Source: Paludibacter sp.
GTDB taxonomy: Bacteria; Bacteroidota; Bacteroidia; Bacteroidales; Paludibacteraceae
Reading direction: 5' to 3'
Length of the DNA: 64,000 nucleotides
NCBI GenBank assembly: GCA_010365115.1
Contig: JAAFGX010000001.1
Location: forward strand, 62,001-126,000
Below the pieces are notes generated by a model. It did not search any database. It had not been told where the DNA came from and was given only the letters and a program-made list of their open reading frames with translations. Shown piece by piece: positions 35,788-44,763 of this stretch (positions within the stretch are counted from its first letter, which is position 1; each line of letters opens with the position of its first letter). Position numbers and translations under genes: made by a program.

Positions 35788-38598
35788 CTATTTCATTTTC
35801 TCTTTCAGATATTTTCCAGTATACGATGCTTTGCAGTCAATAATTCTTTCTGGAGTTCCTTCAAAAACAAGATTTCCTCCTTTGTCTCCTCCCTCGGGTC
35901 CAATATCTATAATGTGATCGGCACATTTTATGACTTCGATATTGTGTTCAATAATTATTACGGTATGACCTTTGAAAATTAATGCATTAAGAGCTTTTAA
36001 TAAGGTTTTAATATCATGGAAATGCAAGCCGGTGGTTGGTTCGTCAAAAACAAAAATGGTTGGTTCTGATTTTTCGTTTGCAAGAAACGAAGCCAGTTTT
36101 ACGCGCTGACTTTCACCACCCGAAAGTGTACTGCTCGATTGACCAAGTTTTACATACCCAACGCCAACATCCTGCAACGGTTTCATACGTTTCACAATTT
36201 TTTTCTCAATACTCCCTTGATTTTCGGAAAAGAATTCAATCGCCTGATTGACTGTCATTTGTAATACGTCGAAGATATTTACGTCTCGGTATTGAACATC
36301 GAGCACATCTTGTTTGAAGCGTTTTCCATGGCAATGTTCACACTCCAACACCAGATCGGCCATAAACTGCATTTCCACCGTTACTGTTCCCTCGCCCTGA
36401 CATTCTTCGCATCGTCCACCTTCGGTATTGAATGAGAAATGCGAAGCAGTATAATTCATTTGTTTGGAAAGCTGTTGATCGGCAAAAAGTTTACGAATTT
36501 CGTCGTAGGCTTTTATATACGTTACCGGATTGGAGCGAGATGAACGTCCGATGGGGTTCTGATCAACAAATTCAATGTCTTTTGCCAAATGCATACTGCC
36601 TTTCAATGTTCCAAACTGTCCGGTGCGATCGGCCACGCCACCGTAATACTTTTTCAAAGCGGCATAAAACACATTGCGTACCAACGACGATTTCCCTGAA
36701 CCGCTAACGCCGGTTATAACAGTCATAACGTTTAAAGGAAATTTTACATCAATGCCTTTCAAGTTGTTTTCGCGCGCACCAAGCACTTCGATAAAATTAT
36801 TCCATTTTCGGCGATGTGTTGGAATATCAATAGCTTCTTCTCCCCATAAATACTTCAAAGTGTACGATTTGGAGCTATCTAAGCTTCCCCCTTTAGGGAG
36901 ATTGAGGGGGCATATTCCCTGAAAAACCACTTCGCCACCCAATCTTCCAGCATTTGGACCAATATCGATAATATAATCTGCAGCCCTCATAATTTCCTCG
37001 TCGTGTTCTACAACCACTACCGTATTTCCTAAATCACGAAGTTGTTTCAGTACTTTTATAAGCAAATGCGTATCGCGCGAATGCAATCCAATGCTCGGTT
37101 CGTCTAAAATATAAAGTGACCCAACCAAACTGCTTCCCAATGAAGTTGCCAGATTAATGCGCTGACTTTCACCACCAGAAAGCGAGTTAGATAATCTGTT
37201 TAGAGTCAGATAACCTAATCCTACATCCAATAGAAATTGAATCCGATTATTTATTTCTAACAATAACCGTTTGGCGATGGCAGCATCTTGTTCATCTAGC
37301 TTTATAGTATCAAAATAAATTTTTAAAGTGCTAATTGGCATAATCACAAGTTCAGATATCGATTTTCTATCAATGCGAATGTATGAAGCTTCTTTTTTTA
37401 ACCGGCTTCCATTGCATTCCGGACAAATCGTTTTTCCTCTGTAACGAGCTAACATTACACGATATTGAATTTTATACTGTCCGGCTTCCAAATGTTTGAA
37501 AAATGCATTTAATCCCTCAAAATATTTATTTCCTGTCCAAATCAGCTGTCGCTGTTCTTCTGTCAATTCGTAATAAGGTTTGTGAATAGGAAAATTGTAT
37601 TTAGTTGCTGTTTGAATCAGTTGGTTTTTCCATTCGCTCATTACTTCGCCTTTCCAGCAAGCCACTGCATCTTCGAAAATGGATAAGTTTTTATTTGGAA
37701 CAACCAAATCTTCATCTATTCCAATGACTCGCCCGAATCCTTCACATTTTGGACAAGCTCCCAACGGACTGTTGAAACTAAATGTGTGAACTGTTGGTGT
37801 TTCAAATTTTATTCCATCTGCTTCAAAAGTCTTTGAAAACTCAAGCATTTGCGTTTCGTTTTCTAAAAAAATTTTAAGAATGCAAGTTCCATTTCCTTCG
37901 AAAAAAGCAGTTTCAATTGAGTCGTTAAGTCGGCTGATGGCTGTTTGGTTGTGTTCCACCAATAAACGATCTATGAGTAAATAAATAGATTTTTTATCTA
38001 TTGATTTGTCCTTTTTTTCGATCAATTCTGAAATCTGAATAATTTCACCGTTAATTTCTACACGGCTGAAACCCTGTAGTTGCAACCCGTGTAGTTGTTC
38101 AGACATGGTTCTGTCGGCAGTTGGACTAACCGGCGACATTATCATTAATTTTGTACCATCTGCATAATTCATGGCCGCATCTATCACATCCTGTGCCTCA
38201 TGTCTTCTGACCAATTCACCAGTTACCGGCGAATAAGTTTTGCCAATACGTGCATAAAGCAGCTTTATATATTCGTAAATTTCAGTAGAAGTACCAACTG
38301 TCGAACGCGGATTTCGAGTGTTCACTCGCTGTTCAATGGCTATTGCCGGTGGAATCCCTTTGATAAAATCCACTTCGGGTTTACTCATTCGTCCTAAAAA
38401 CTGACGGGCATAGGACGAAAGACTTTCTACATAACGACGCTGACCTTCTGCATAAAGTGTATCGAAAGCAAGCGACGATTTTCCTGAACCCGATAAGCCG
38501 GTAATAACCACCAATTTATTGCGTGGTATTTCCACATCAATATTTTTAAGGTTATGAACTCGGGCACCTTTAATAATTATATTTCCCTGTTTTGACAT
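35788..38598 (-). CDS. uvrA: UvrABC excision nuclease subunit A with repeat-derived insertion
   Basis: 936 aa. ATP-dependent DNA damage recognition in nucleotide excision repair. Two ABC modules: Walker [13 protein letters not shown] (about 34-45) and [11 protein letters not shown] (about 648-658), two ABC signatures ([10 protein letters not shown] and [10 protein letters not shown]), two zinc fingers (CPKCEGFG to CPECNGSR, and CEECQGEG to CEHCHGKR). Between the first nucleotide-binding module and the second Walker A, about residues 562-576 ([14 protein letters not shown]), the protein is encoded by a copy of the genome's C-rich repeat (36881-36911). Frame and downstream motifs are intact, so the enzyme is probably functional. 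Confidence 0.95.
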   Translation of the reverse strand: MSKQGNIIIKGARVHNLKNIDVEIPRNKLVVITGLSGSGKSSLAFDTLYAEGQRRYVESLSSYARQFLGRMSKPEVDFIKGIPPAIAIEQRVNTRNPRSTVGTSTEIYEYIKLLYARIGKTYSPVTGELVRRHEAQDVIDAAMNYADGTKLMIMSPVSPTADRTMSEQLHGLQLQGFSRVEINGEIIQISELIEKKDKSIDKKSIYLLIDRLLVEHNQTAISRLNDSIETAFFEGNGTCILKIFLENETQMLEFSKTFEADGIKFETPTVHTFSFNSPLGACPKCEGFGRVIGIDEDLVVPNKNLSIFEDAVACWKGEVMSEWKNQLIQTATKYNFPIHKPYYELTEEQRQLIWTGNKYFEGLNAFFKHLEAGQYKIQYRVMLARYRGKTICPECNGSRLKKEASYIRIDRKSISELVIMPISTLKIYFDTIKLDEQDAAIAKRLLLEINNRIQFLLDVGLGYLTLNRLSNSLSGGESQRINLATSLGSSLVGSLYILDEPSIGLHSRDTHLLIKVLKQLRDLGNTVVVVEHDEEIMRAADYIIDIGPNAGRLGGEVVFQGICPLNLPKGGSLDSSKSYTLKYLWGEEAIDIPTHRRKWNNFIEVLGARENNLKGIDVKFPLNVMTVITGVSGSGKSSLVRNVFYAALKKYYGGVADRTGQFGTLKGSMHLAKDIEFVDQNPIGRSSRSNPVTYIKAYDEIRKLFADQQLSKQMNYTASHFSFNTEGGRCEECQGEGTVTVEMQFMADLVLECEHCHGKRFKQDVLDVQYRDVNIFDVLQMTVNQAIEFFSENQGSIEKKIVKRMKPLQDVGVGYVKLGQSSSTLSGGESQRVKLASFLANEKSEPTIFVFDEPTTGLHFHDIKTLLKALNALIFKGHTVIIIEHNIEVIKCADHIIDIGPEGGDKGGNLVFEGTPERIIDCKASYTGKYLKEKMK
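36871..36912. repeat. Copy of the C-rich palindromic repeat inside uvrA
   Basis: AAGCTTCCCCCTTTAGGG and AGATTGAGGGGGCAT (36881-36913) match the half-element units of the intergenic family at 3854-3885 and 40292-40315. It encodes [14 protein letters not shown] in the variable linker of UvrA without breaking the frame. Confidence 0.75.
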
Positions 38599-38951
38599 GC
38601 TCTAATTTAATTCAGAATGAATAATTTCCATTCAATAATAAGGTAATAAGTCGAATTTTGTTCAGTTGTTTTCTAATTATTACTATCTATTTTCTATTTT
38701 TTTTCTTCGACCTACAAAGATACAACATTAGTTATAATCTTGTTAGTAAATAAAATCATTATTGATTTATTAGATTGGCTAAACATTTTTTATGTTTGAA
38801 CAAAAACGGCTATAATCAATATTTTGAACTTTTAAGAATAAAAATGTATATTTTATAGTATATGTATCCATTTATTATTTATAAATATACTAAATGGCAA
38901 TTAAATACAAGGGTATTCAATTAAAATATGGAATAAATATAAGAAAACTGT
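38599..38951. other. Spacer between divergent uvrA and argR
   Basis: About 350 bp of AT-rich DNA without a credible gene. A reading frame running into argR from 38894 is only an upstream extension over the promoter. Several ATAT-rich stretches (for example 38846-38892) resemble weak ARG-box half sites, but none stands out. Confidence 0.5.
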
Positions 38952-38981
38952 TTAATATATGCATATTAATTTGTACTTTTG
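38952..38981 (+). promoter_or_regulatory. argR promoter with possible ArgR operator
   Basis: TACTTTTG at 38974-38981 matches TAnnTTTG. Directly upstream, TTAATATATGCATATTAA (38952-38969) is a near-perfect 18-bp palindrome in the AT-rich style of an ARG box and covers the space between the -33 and -7 positions. ArgR binding here would give autorepression by arginine (inference). Confidence 0.5.
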
Positions 38982-39007
38982 CCACAAATCTAAATAATTA
39001 TGCATTT

Positions 39008-39478
39008 ATGAAGAATAAACGAAATCGTTTACAAATAATCTCTGAAATTCTTCGGTCGACCGTGGTTGGGAGTCAGGAAGAGTTGTTGAAAATGCTCAAT
39101 GAGCGACAGTGTGAAGTAACTCAAGCAACTTTGTCGCGTGATTTGAAATTGCTTAAAGTAGCAAAGACACCATTGTCAAATGGTACCTATAAATATATTT
39201 TGCCATCGTACAATAAACCGTTGCCAAATCAAGGAGCATTCAGTTCATTAATCGCTCATGGTGCAGTTTTAAGCCTCGAGTTTTCTGGTCATTTGGGAGT
39301 CGTTAAAACAAAACCAGGATATGCCAGTGCCATTGCATGGGATATTGACAGCAAAGGTACAGAGGAAGTGTTAGGAACTATAGCCGGTGATGATACTATT
39401 TTAGTTATTCCACGTGAAGGTATATCACGTGAAGCCATACTTGACATGTTGAATGTGACTTTTGCAGATAAAAACTAA
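39008..39478 (+). CDS. argR: Arginine repressor
   Basis: 156 aa from the ATG at 39008 (MKNKRNRLQIISEIL), the family start; the 38-codon longer frame covers the promoter. N-terminal winged helix (about 1-70) with QATLSRDLKLLKV as recognition helix. The C-terminal hexamerisation and arginine-binding domain contains GTIAGDDTILVIPRE, including the conserved GDD-type arginine contacts. It is first in the argR-GNAT-argG group and likely represses arginine genes when arginine is abundant. Confidence 0.94.
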   Translation: MKNKRNRLQIISEILRSTVVGSQEELLKMLNERQCEVTQATLSRDLKLLKVAKTPLSNGTYKYILPSYNKPLPNQGAFSSLIAHGAVLSLEFSGHLGVVKTKPGYASAIAWDIDSKGTEEVLGTIAGDDTILVIPREGISREAILDMLNVTFADKN

Positions 39479-39641
39479 AAATTTATTGCAGAACATATTA
39501 ATTTCATAAAGAATAATTGTTTAGTAATTTGGGAAATATCTTCAGTGATAGTATTTGAATTAAAAAAAAATAGAAATAAAAAGCACCTTTGCAAAATACT
39601 TATTTTTTTGTGAAGAATTAAAGAATTCAATTAAATTGGAA

Positions 39642-40205
39642 ATGGATAAAGAAAATACCGTTGACGAAATAAAGGTACAAGTAGCCGATGAGCGTTTTTT
39701 AGGATATGTTGATACAATTTTGACCACCATAGCCGATGCGGCAAAAGTTAGAGGAACAGGAATAGCCAGACGCTCGCCCGAGTATATCGAGCAAAAAATT
39801 AAAGAAGGAAAAGCAATCATAGCGCTTAATGGCGAGGAGTTTGCAGGGTTTTGTTACATTGAATCATGGGGTAACAAGAAGTTTGTTGCCAATTCTGGTT
39901 TAATCGTAGTTGATAAATTTCGTGGTCATGGATTGGCGAAAAGAATAAAACGCAAAGCTTTTGAACTTTCTCGACTGCGTTATCCAGATGCAAAAATATT
40001 CGGTTTAACCACTGGTTTGGCTGTGATGAAAATTAACTCAGAACTTGGTTACAAACCAGTTACGTTCTCTGAACTAACAGATGATGAGGCATTTTGGAAA
40101 GGTTGTCAAAGTTGTGTAAATTATGACATTTTACAACGTACAGAACGCAAACATTGTTTATGTACAGGTATGTTATTTGATCCTGCAAAGGACGAAGCGA
40201 AATAG
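39642..40205 (+). CDS. GNAT acetyl/succinyltransferase of the arginine pathway
   Basis: 187 aa from ATG 39642 (MDKENTVDEIKVQ); the frame also has a TTG two codons earlier. A GNAT fold with the acyl-CoA-binding motif VDKFRGHGLAKRIKRKAF (about residues 88-105). The C-terminus holds a cluster of cysteines (GCQSCVNYD, KHCLCTGM), suggesting a metal site. Its fixed place between argR and argG in Bacteroidales suggests it makes N-acyl-glutamate, possibly N-succinylglutamate, because Bacteroides use succinylated ornithine precursors. The assignment is by context. Confidence 0.75.
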   Translation: MDKENTVDEIKVQVADERFLGYVDTILTTIADAAKVRGTGIARRSPEYIEQKIKEGKAIIALNGEEFAGFCYIESWGNKKFVANSGLIVVDKFRGHGLAKRIKRKAFELSRLRYPDAKIFGLTTGLAVMKINSELGYKPVTFSELTDDEAFWKGCQSCVNYDILQRTERKHCLCTGMLFDPAKDEAK

Positions 40206-40207
40206 CT

Positions 40208-40315
40208 GTCCCCTAAATCGCCCAAGGGTGACTTCAAGAGGGAATTAGCAGTGTTAATAAATTATATAAATCAAACTATTTAAAATTCCTCCTTCGGGGG
40301 ATTTAAGGGGGCTTT
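40208..40315. repeat. C-rich inverted-repeat element between the GNAT gene and argG
   Basis: The left end CCCCTAAATCGCCC (40210-40223, with CTGT before it) matches the reverse complement of the right end CGGGGGATTTAAGGGGGC (40295-40312). The element is about 105 bp, starts 2-5 nt after the GNAT stop and ends at the argG start codon, so its G-rich arm occupies the ribosome-binding region of argG. Confidence 0.82.
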
Positions 40316-40316
40316 A

Positions 40317-41516
40317 ATGAAAGAAAAAGTATTATTAGCATTTAGTGGCGGTCTGGATACATCCTTTTGCGCCATGTATCTGGCTCAAGAAAAAGGTTAT
40401 GAAGTACACACAGCTGTAGCCAACACTGGTGGGTTTAGTGATGAAGAATTGAAAGTGATTGAATATAAGGCATTTCGCCTTGGAGCAACTACCCATGTGA
40501 CATTAGATGTTACACAAGAGTATTACGATAAAAGCATAAAATACATGGTTTTTGGCAATGTGCTTCGCAATGGAACTTATCCCATTTCGGTGAGTTCGGA
40601 GCGTATTTTTCAAGCTATTGCCATTATTAATTATGCAAAAGAAATTGGTGCAGATTATGTTGCACACGGTAGCACTGGAGCCGGAAACGATCAGGTACGT
40701 TTCGACTTAACTTTTGATGTAATTGCCCCGGAAATTAAAATTCTGACTCCAACACGTGATATGGTGTTGACGCGCGAATATGAAATAAATTATTTGAAAG
40801 ATCACGGTTTTGTAGCTGATTTTAAAAAGATGGAATATTCCATTAATAAAGGATTGTGGGGAACCAGTATTGGCGGTAAGGAAACATTGAAATCAGAACA
40901 AACTTTGCCAGAAGAGGCTTATCCAAGTCAGGTTCAAAAACAAGGAGAAGAAACTGTTACCATTGGATTTGAAAACGGTGAAATTTGTTCGGTGAATGGG
41001 AATAGCAATGAAAATAAGGTTTTGTTGATAAATCAATTAGAAGATATTGCAAACAAATACGGAATTGGCAGGGATATGCATATTGGCGATACGATTATCG
41101 GAATCAAAGGTCGTGTGGGATTTGAAGCTGCTGCTCCACTATTGATTATCAATGCGCATAAAATGCTTGAAAAACATACGCTTACCAAATGGCAGCAATA
41201 CTGGAAAGATCAGTTGGGCAACTGGTACGGAATGTTCCTCCACGAGGCACAATATATGGAACCGGTAATGCGTGATATTGAGCAATTTCTGCAAAGTTCA
41301 CAACAAAACGTTACAGGAAGTGTGATTGTCAATCTTCGTCCATACAGCTACACATTGGTGGGAGTTGAAAGTACTTTCGACCTTATGAAAACAGATTTTG
41401 GCGAATACGGTGAAGTGAATCGCGCCTGGAGTGCTGATGATGTAAAAGGTTTTACCAAAATTATGGGCAACCAAATGAAAATTTACTATAACGTTCAGAA
41501 ACGAAACGAAAAATAA
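40317..41516 (+). CDS. argG: Argininosuccinate synthase
   Basis: 399 aa. Joins citrulline and aspartate with ATP to make argininosuccinate. The P-loop LLAFSGGLDTSF (residues 6-17), the citrulline and aspartate region GNVLRNGTYPISVSSER, and AHGSTGAGNDQVRF are clear. In relatives argC and argD follow directly; here the next sequence is a GH89 pseudogene on the other strand. The upstream repeat replaces a normal leader. Confidence 0.96.
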   Translation: MKEKVLLAFSGGLDTSFCAMYLAQEKGYEVHTAVANTGGFSDEELKVIEYKAFRLGATTHVTLDVTQEYYDKSIKYMVFGNVLRNGTYPISVSSERIFQAIAIINYAKEIGADYVAHGSTGAGNDQVRFDLTFDVIAPEIKILTPTRDMVLTREYEINYLKDHGFVADFKKMEYSINKGLWGTSIGGKETLKSEQTLPEEAYPSQVQKQGEETVTIGFENGEICSVNGNSNENKVLLINQLEDIANKYGIGRDMHIGDTIIGIKGRVGFEAAAPLLIINAHKMLEKHTLTKWQQYWKDQLGNWYGMFLHEAQYMEPVMRDIEQFLQSSQQNVTGSVIVNLRPYSYTLVGVESTFDLMKTDFGEYGEVNRAWSADDVKGFTKIMGNQMKIYYNVQKRNEK

Positions 41517-41544
41517 GAAAATAAATTAAGAAAAGCCTCTATAC

Positions 41545-42049
41545 TGAAAACCCATCGAAAAATTGCTTCATAAGTTCCAGAAAGAAGTGGCATATCTTAG
41601 CCATGTACAGCCATCTAATCAATTTCTTTTTCCCAATGCACCCAATCCCAATAAGGCATTGTGTATCCATGAATTACCACATTCAGATAATAATGGTATG
41701 TAAATGGAGATTGCACGGTACGAGTGTATTCCGGTAAAACCTCTGGAATATTGATACGGTTTCCCGACCAAGATACAATTGAATTACAAGCATTCGAAAG
41801 ATAATCGTAAGTGGCTCGGCAAAGTGTAGCTTGATCGGATGCAACAATGTAAACTTTGTTGTTTTTCACATTTATTGAATAGCTTTTTTGTTTTGATTTA
41901 TCTATTTCAAAACGGAAATTTGAAGCAGTTTTATCACCTGTAACTCTGGCAATAACATCTGCTGCAGGATTTACATCCGCAATCAAGTTAACCGGCATTA
42001 CAATTACGAAAAATACAATTAAAACTGATATACAATAAATCGATCTCAT
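41545..42049 (-). pseudogene. Remnant of alpha-N-acetylglucosaminidase (GH89), N-terminal part
   Basis: Reading starts MRSIYCISVLIVFF (signal peptide), continues through the GH89 N-terminal domain (residues about 25-110) and reaches the barrel start FTYHYYLNVVIHGYT, PYWDWVHWEKEID. There TAG replaces the expected Trp codon (41615-41617). The frame then continues MAVHG, a second stop TAA (41597-41599), and DMPLLSG before similarity fades near 41550. Intact enzymes are over 700 aa, so most of the barrel is gone. It remains next to argG at the end of the enzyme island. Confidence 0.85.
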
Positions 42050-42092
42050 ATTTACAATAACTATTATAAAATAAACAATTACAAAACACAGC

Positions 42093-43149
42093 TTAAATAA
42101 CTATTATTTTCTGAACAAATTTTCTGTTATTGTTCTTTAGAATAGCCACATAACAGCCCGGACGAAGCTCAGGAATATTATTTTTATAGGAATTTTGAAT
42201 TTTTCTTTCAAAAACTATTTTTCCATCCATATTAGTTAGCTGCAAATTACCAGTCTCGCAATTGGAAGGCATTTCCAAATTTAATGTATGTTTATTATCA
42301 ATCCAAATTTTAGGATTTAATTCACTTATATTTTCTATGTTGTTGGGTGCATTTTCAATTAATGTTAAATGAGCAAATGTGATTGAATTTTGCCATGAAG
42401 CATCTCTGTTAGACGATGTCTCGTATTTTGAAGCAATAAAATTATCACGTGTTTCATCTTCACCATCATTATCGCAATAGGCCAACGTTAATCCCATTTT
42501 TTTGCCATTTACCAAATTGGCTTTGAATAGATTAGGGTTATCTGTTGCTTTGTAATTACGATTAAGCACCATTAACGAAAATTCCAAGGTATATTTTGTT
42601 CCCACATTGGTACATTTAAATTCTGGGAAATGACTTCGATAATTCACATAAATTCCTGCACCCCAATTGAGTTGATTGTTTTCACTAAATATATCAAGGG
42701 CATCGAAATCGGTGTTAGTATTTCCCCCGGTAATATGATAAGCAAAAGCACTATTGTTAGCCGCATGGTCTCCACCCGGTCTGTCCTCGTCCAAAAACAC
42801 TTCTACCACATCGTAAAATGAATATTTACCGTTTGTTTTACTAAAAACATAGCCTGTTCTGAAATACTCGTCCGTAGTTTCAACCAAAAAATACAATAAA
42901 TTAGTCGTTTTGTTCCATAAAACTTTATAACGACCTGAGAAATCTGCTGTGGGAAGTGTAGTGTTGTAGGGATCCCACATATAATTCAGATCCAACCAAT
43001 TTGCCCCACTCCAAACTGCATCTGCTCCATCGCCATCAATCACAGGTAAAACTGAAGTATGAATAGCAACGATACTATCGCTCCATGGCTCGAAGCAATG
43101 AAAGCGGGAGAATAAAGAAAAAAAGAATAGAAAAATATAGTTTTTTCAT
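42093..43149 (-). pseudogene. CBM9-like secreted protein, signal peptide split off by frameshift
   Basis: The long frame 42093-43043 encodes a carbohydrate-binding family 9-like domain (VIDGDGADAVW, YFLVETTDEYF, YDVVEVFLDEDRPGG; about residues 1-225). A T9SS-type C-terminal sorting domain follows (about 240-316, ending QKIIVI). It lacks a signal peptide. The proper start, ATG 43149, encodes MKKLYFSILFFFILPLSLL in another frame and meets a stop after MER. The two frames differ by one base between about 43130 and 43060. Either a real frameshift or a base-call error in T runs explains it; neighbours are also broken, favouring decay. Confidence 0.78.
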
Positions 43150-43331
43150 TTTGATCGCTTAAATTAAAAGTCCACTCCAAAAAGTGGAAGAACACAAAAC
43201 ATGCTGAAAGTCGTAAATTTAAGCAAACAACAAACACATAATTTAGAGAAAATGCAAGAATTTGATTTTGAAAATATGCTCTATTTGTGTCATTTGGGTT
43301 CAAAGAATCCTTTTCAGAAGAAACTCTTTTT

Positions 43332-44741
43332 TTATTTATTTTCAATAATTAGAACCCAATCGCACCCATCACCTTTCGAAGGCGGCACTGCTTCATATAT
43401 TAAATTGTTGGTTGAAATAGGGGTTTTTTCAGAATAGCTACCATCGCGTGGATTATACCAACTAAGACTTAAATCATTGCCTTTAACTTTGCTTAACGAG
43501 ACATAGAATTTTTCGCCCATAGGAGTATAGGCCAAAATTGTAGATTCATCTTTTGCACATAGTGCTGTTACATAGTTATCGCTAATATCCGTGTTATAAA
43601 GAATCGCAGTTTTGTCGGGCTGCAAATTATTAATTCCGAATTTTTCAATTAATTTACGCAGATGTCCCATGTCTTCTGCACCAGGACTATAGATTGCCTT
43701 TTGCCACGAAAATTTTACTGCGATTGGGGCAAATCGACCTTTGTCCCAAAAACACCATATACTTCCATTTCCATAAGTATGCCCGCAAGCACCTGAAAAA
43801 ACGGAACCATAAGCAGCCCTACGGACATCATAATCGTTATAATAACCGTAAGATGTTAAAGAATCGGGCATTTCGTAAGGATTTTTCTTATATGCTTCGT
43901 CAAGTTTCATTTGCCCAAATTTTACAGGAATATCTTCATACCGGCATTCTCCATCCAAACATGGCTTTGCTGGGTTGAGCATATAGTTATTTGTTGTGTA
44001 TAAATAATTTGGCGCTCCACGTTCATCATGACCACTTTGAGTCATGTTAAAATCCAGCCATTTATCATTATGAAAAAAGCTCGAAGACGAAATACTTCCG
44101 CTTGGATGGTAAGTTAACAGATGCTTTCCTGCGTCACCTTCACTAATCCCCTTGGCCATGTTTCGAATTAATTTATAATGCTCCTCGGTTGTGGGATTGC
44201 GGTCGCCACCTAATACCCAAATGATATTCCATTGGTTTTTATATCGGTTGCCGATATATTTTCCATAAATCATGGCATTTTCAGATGTGAATATTTCCTT
44301 CTCAACGCCCCATATTCTACTCCATTTGTCTCCCCAGGCAGGAAGCATTGCGATAAATATTCCCAAACTGGCGGCCTTTTTCACCACATAATCCACATGT
44401 TTGAAATATGCTTCGTTCGGTTTTTCAGGATTTTTGTCTATCAAAGACAAATCTCCATTTCTGTTGGGCTCTGTCAAGCCAAATAATTCGGCAAGTGCAA
44501 CAGCCTGAATAACATTAAACCCTTGTTTCGAAAGTGTTTACAAATAAAAATCGGTCTCCTTATCGTCTAATCGATGAAACAATTCCCATGCGGTATCGCC
44601 CATCCAGAAAAAGGGTGAACCATCGGAATATTCAAGTAAATGCCCGTTAGTTGAAACTTTTAACCCTTTTGCGGGATTTTTGAATTGAGCAGTTGCGTTT
44701 TGCATTAAAACACAAAATAAAAGGATTACTATGTATCTCAT
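43332..44741 (-). pseudogene. GH140-type (DUF4038) glycoside hydrolase with internal stop
   Basis: Start ATG 44741 ([14 protein letters not shown], signal peptide ending TAQ). The barrel begins [26 protein letters not shown]. At 44538-44540 a TAA interrupts DFYL-stop-TLSKQGFNVIQ, where a Lys codon is expected. The same frame then runs on uninterrupted to 43332 with LGGDRNP and DGECRYED (the conserved acidic residues of this family) and a C-terminal beta domain. GH140 enzymes release apiose from rhamnogalacturonan II; related DUF4038 proteins have other targets. Without readthrough the product is a 67-residue fragment. Confidence 0.85.
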
Positions 44742-44763
44742 GAGATTAATTATTTTAAGATAT

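Noticed and set aside
43040-43345. Minus-strand ORF of 101 codons overlapping the CBM9 signal peptide region
   Set aside because: It runs through the spacer and the wrong frame of the CBM9 signal peptide, has no domain and is rich in Phe and Leu by composition only.
42093-44540. Programmed frameshifting or stop-codon readthrough as an explanation for the broken CAZyme genes
   Set aside because: No slippery heptamer with a following stem is evident, the lesions are of different types, and a GH89 fragment beside them is clearly degraded.
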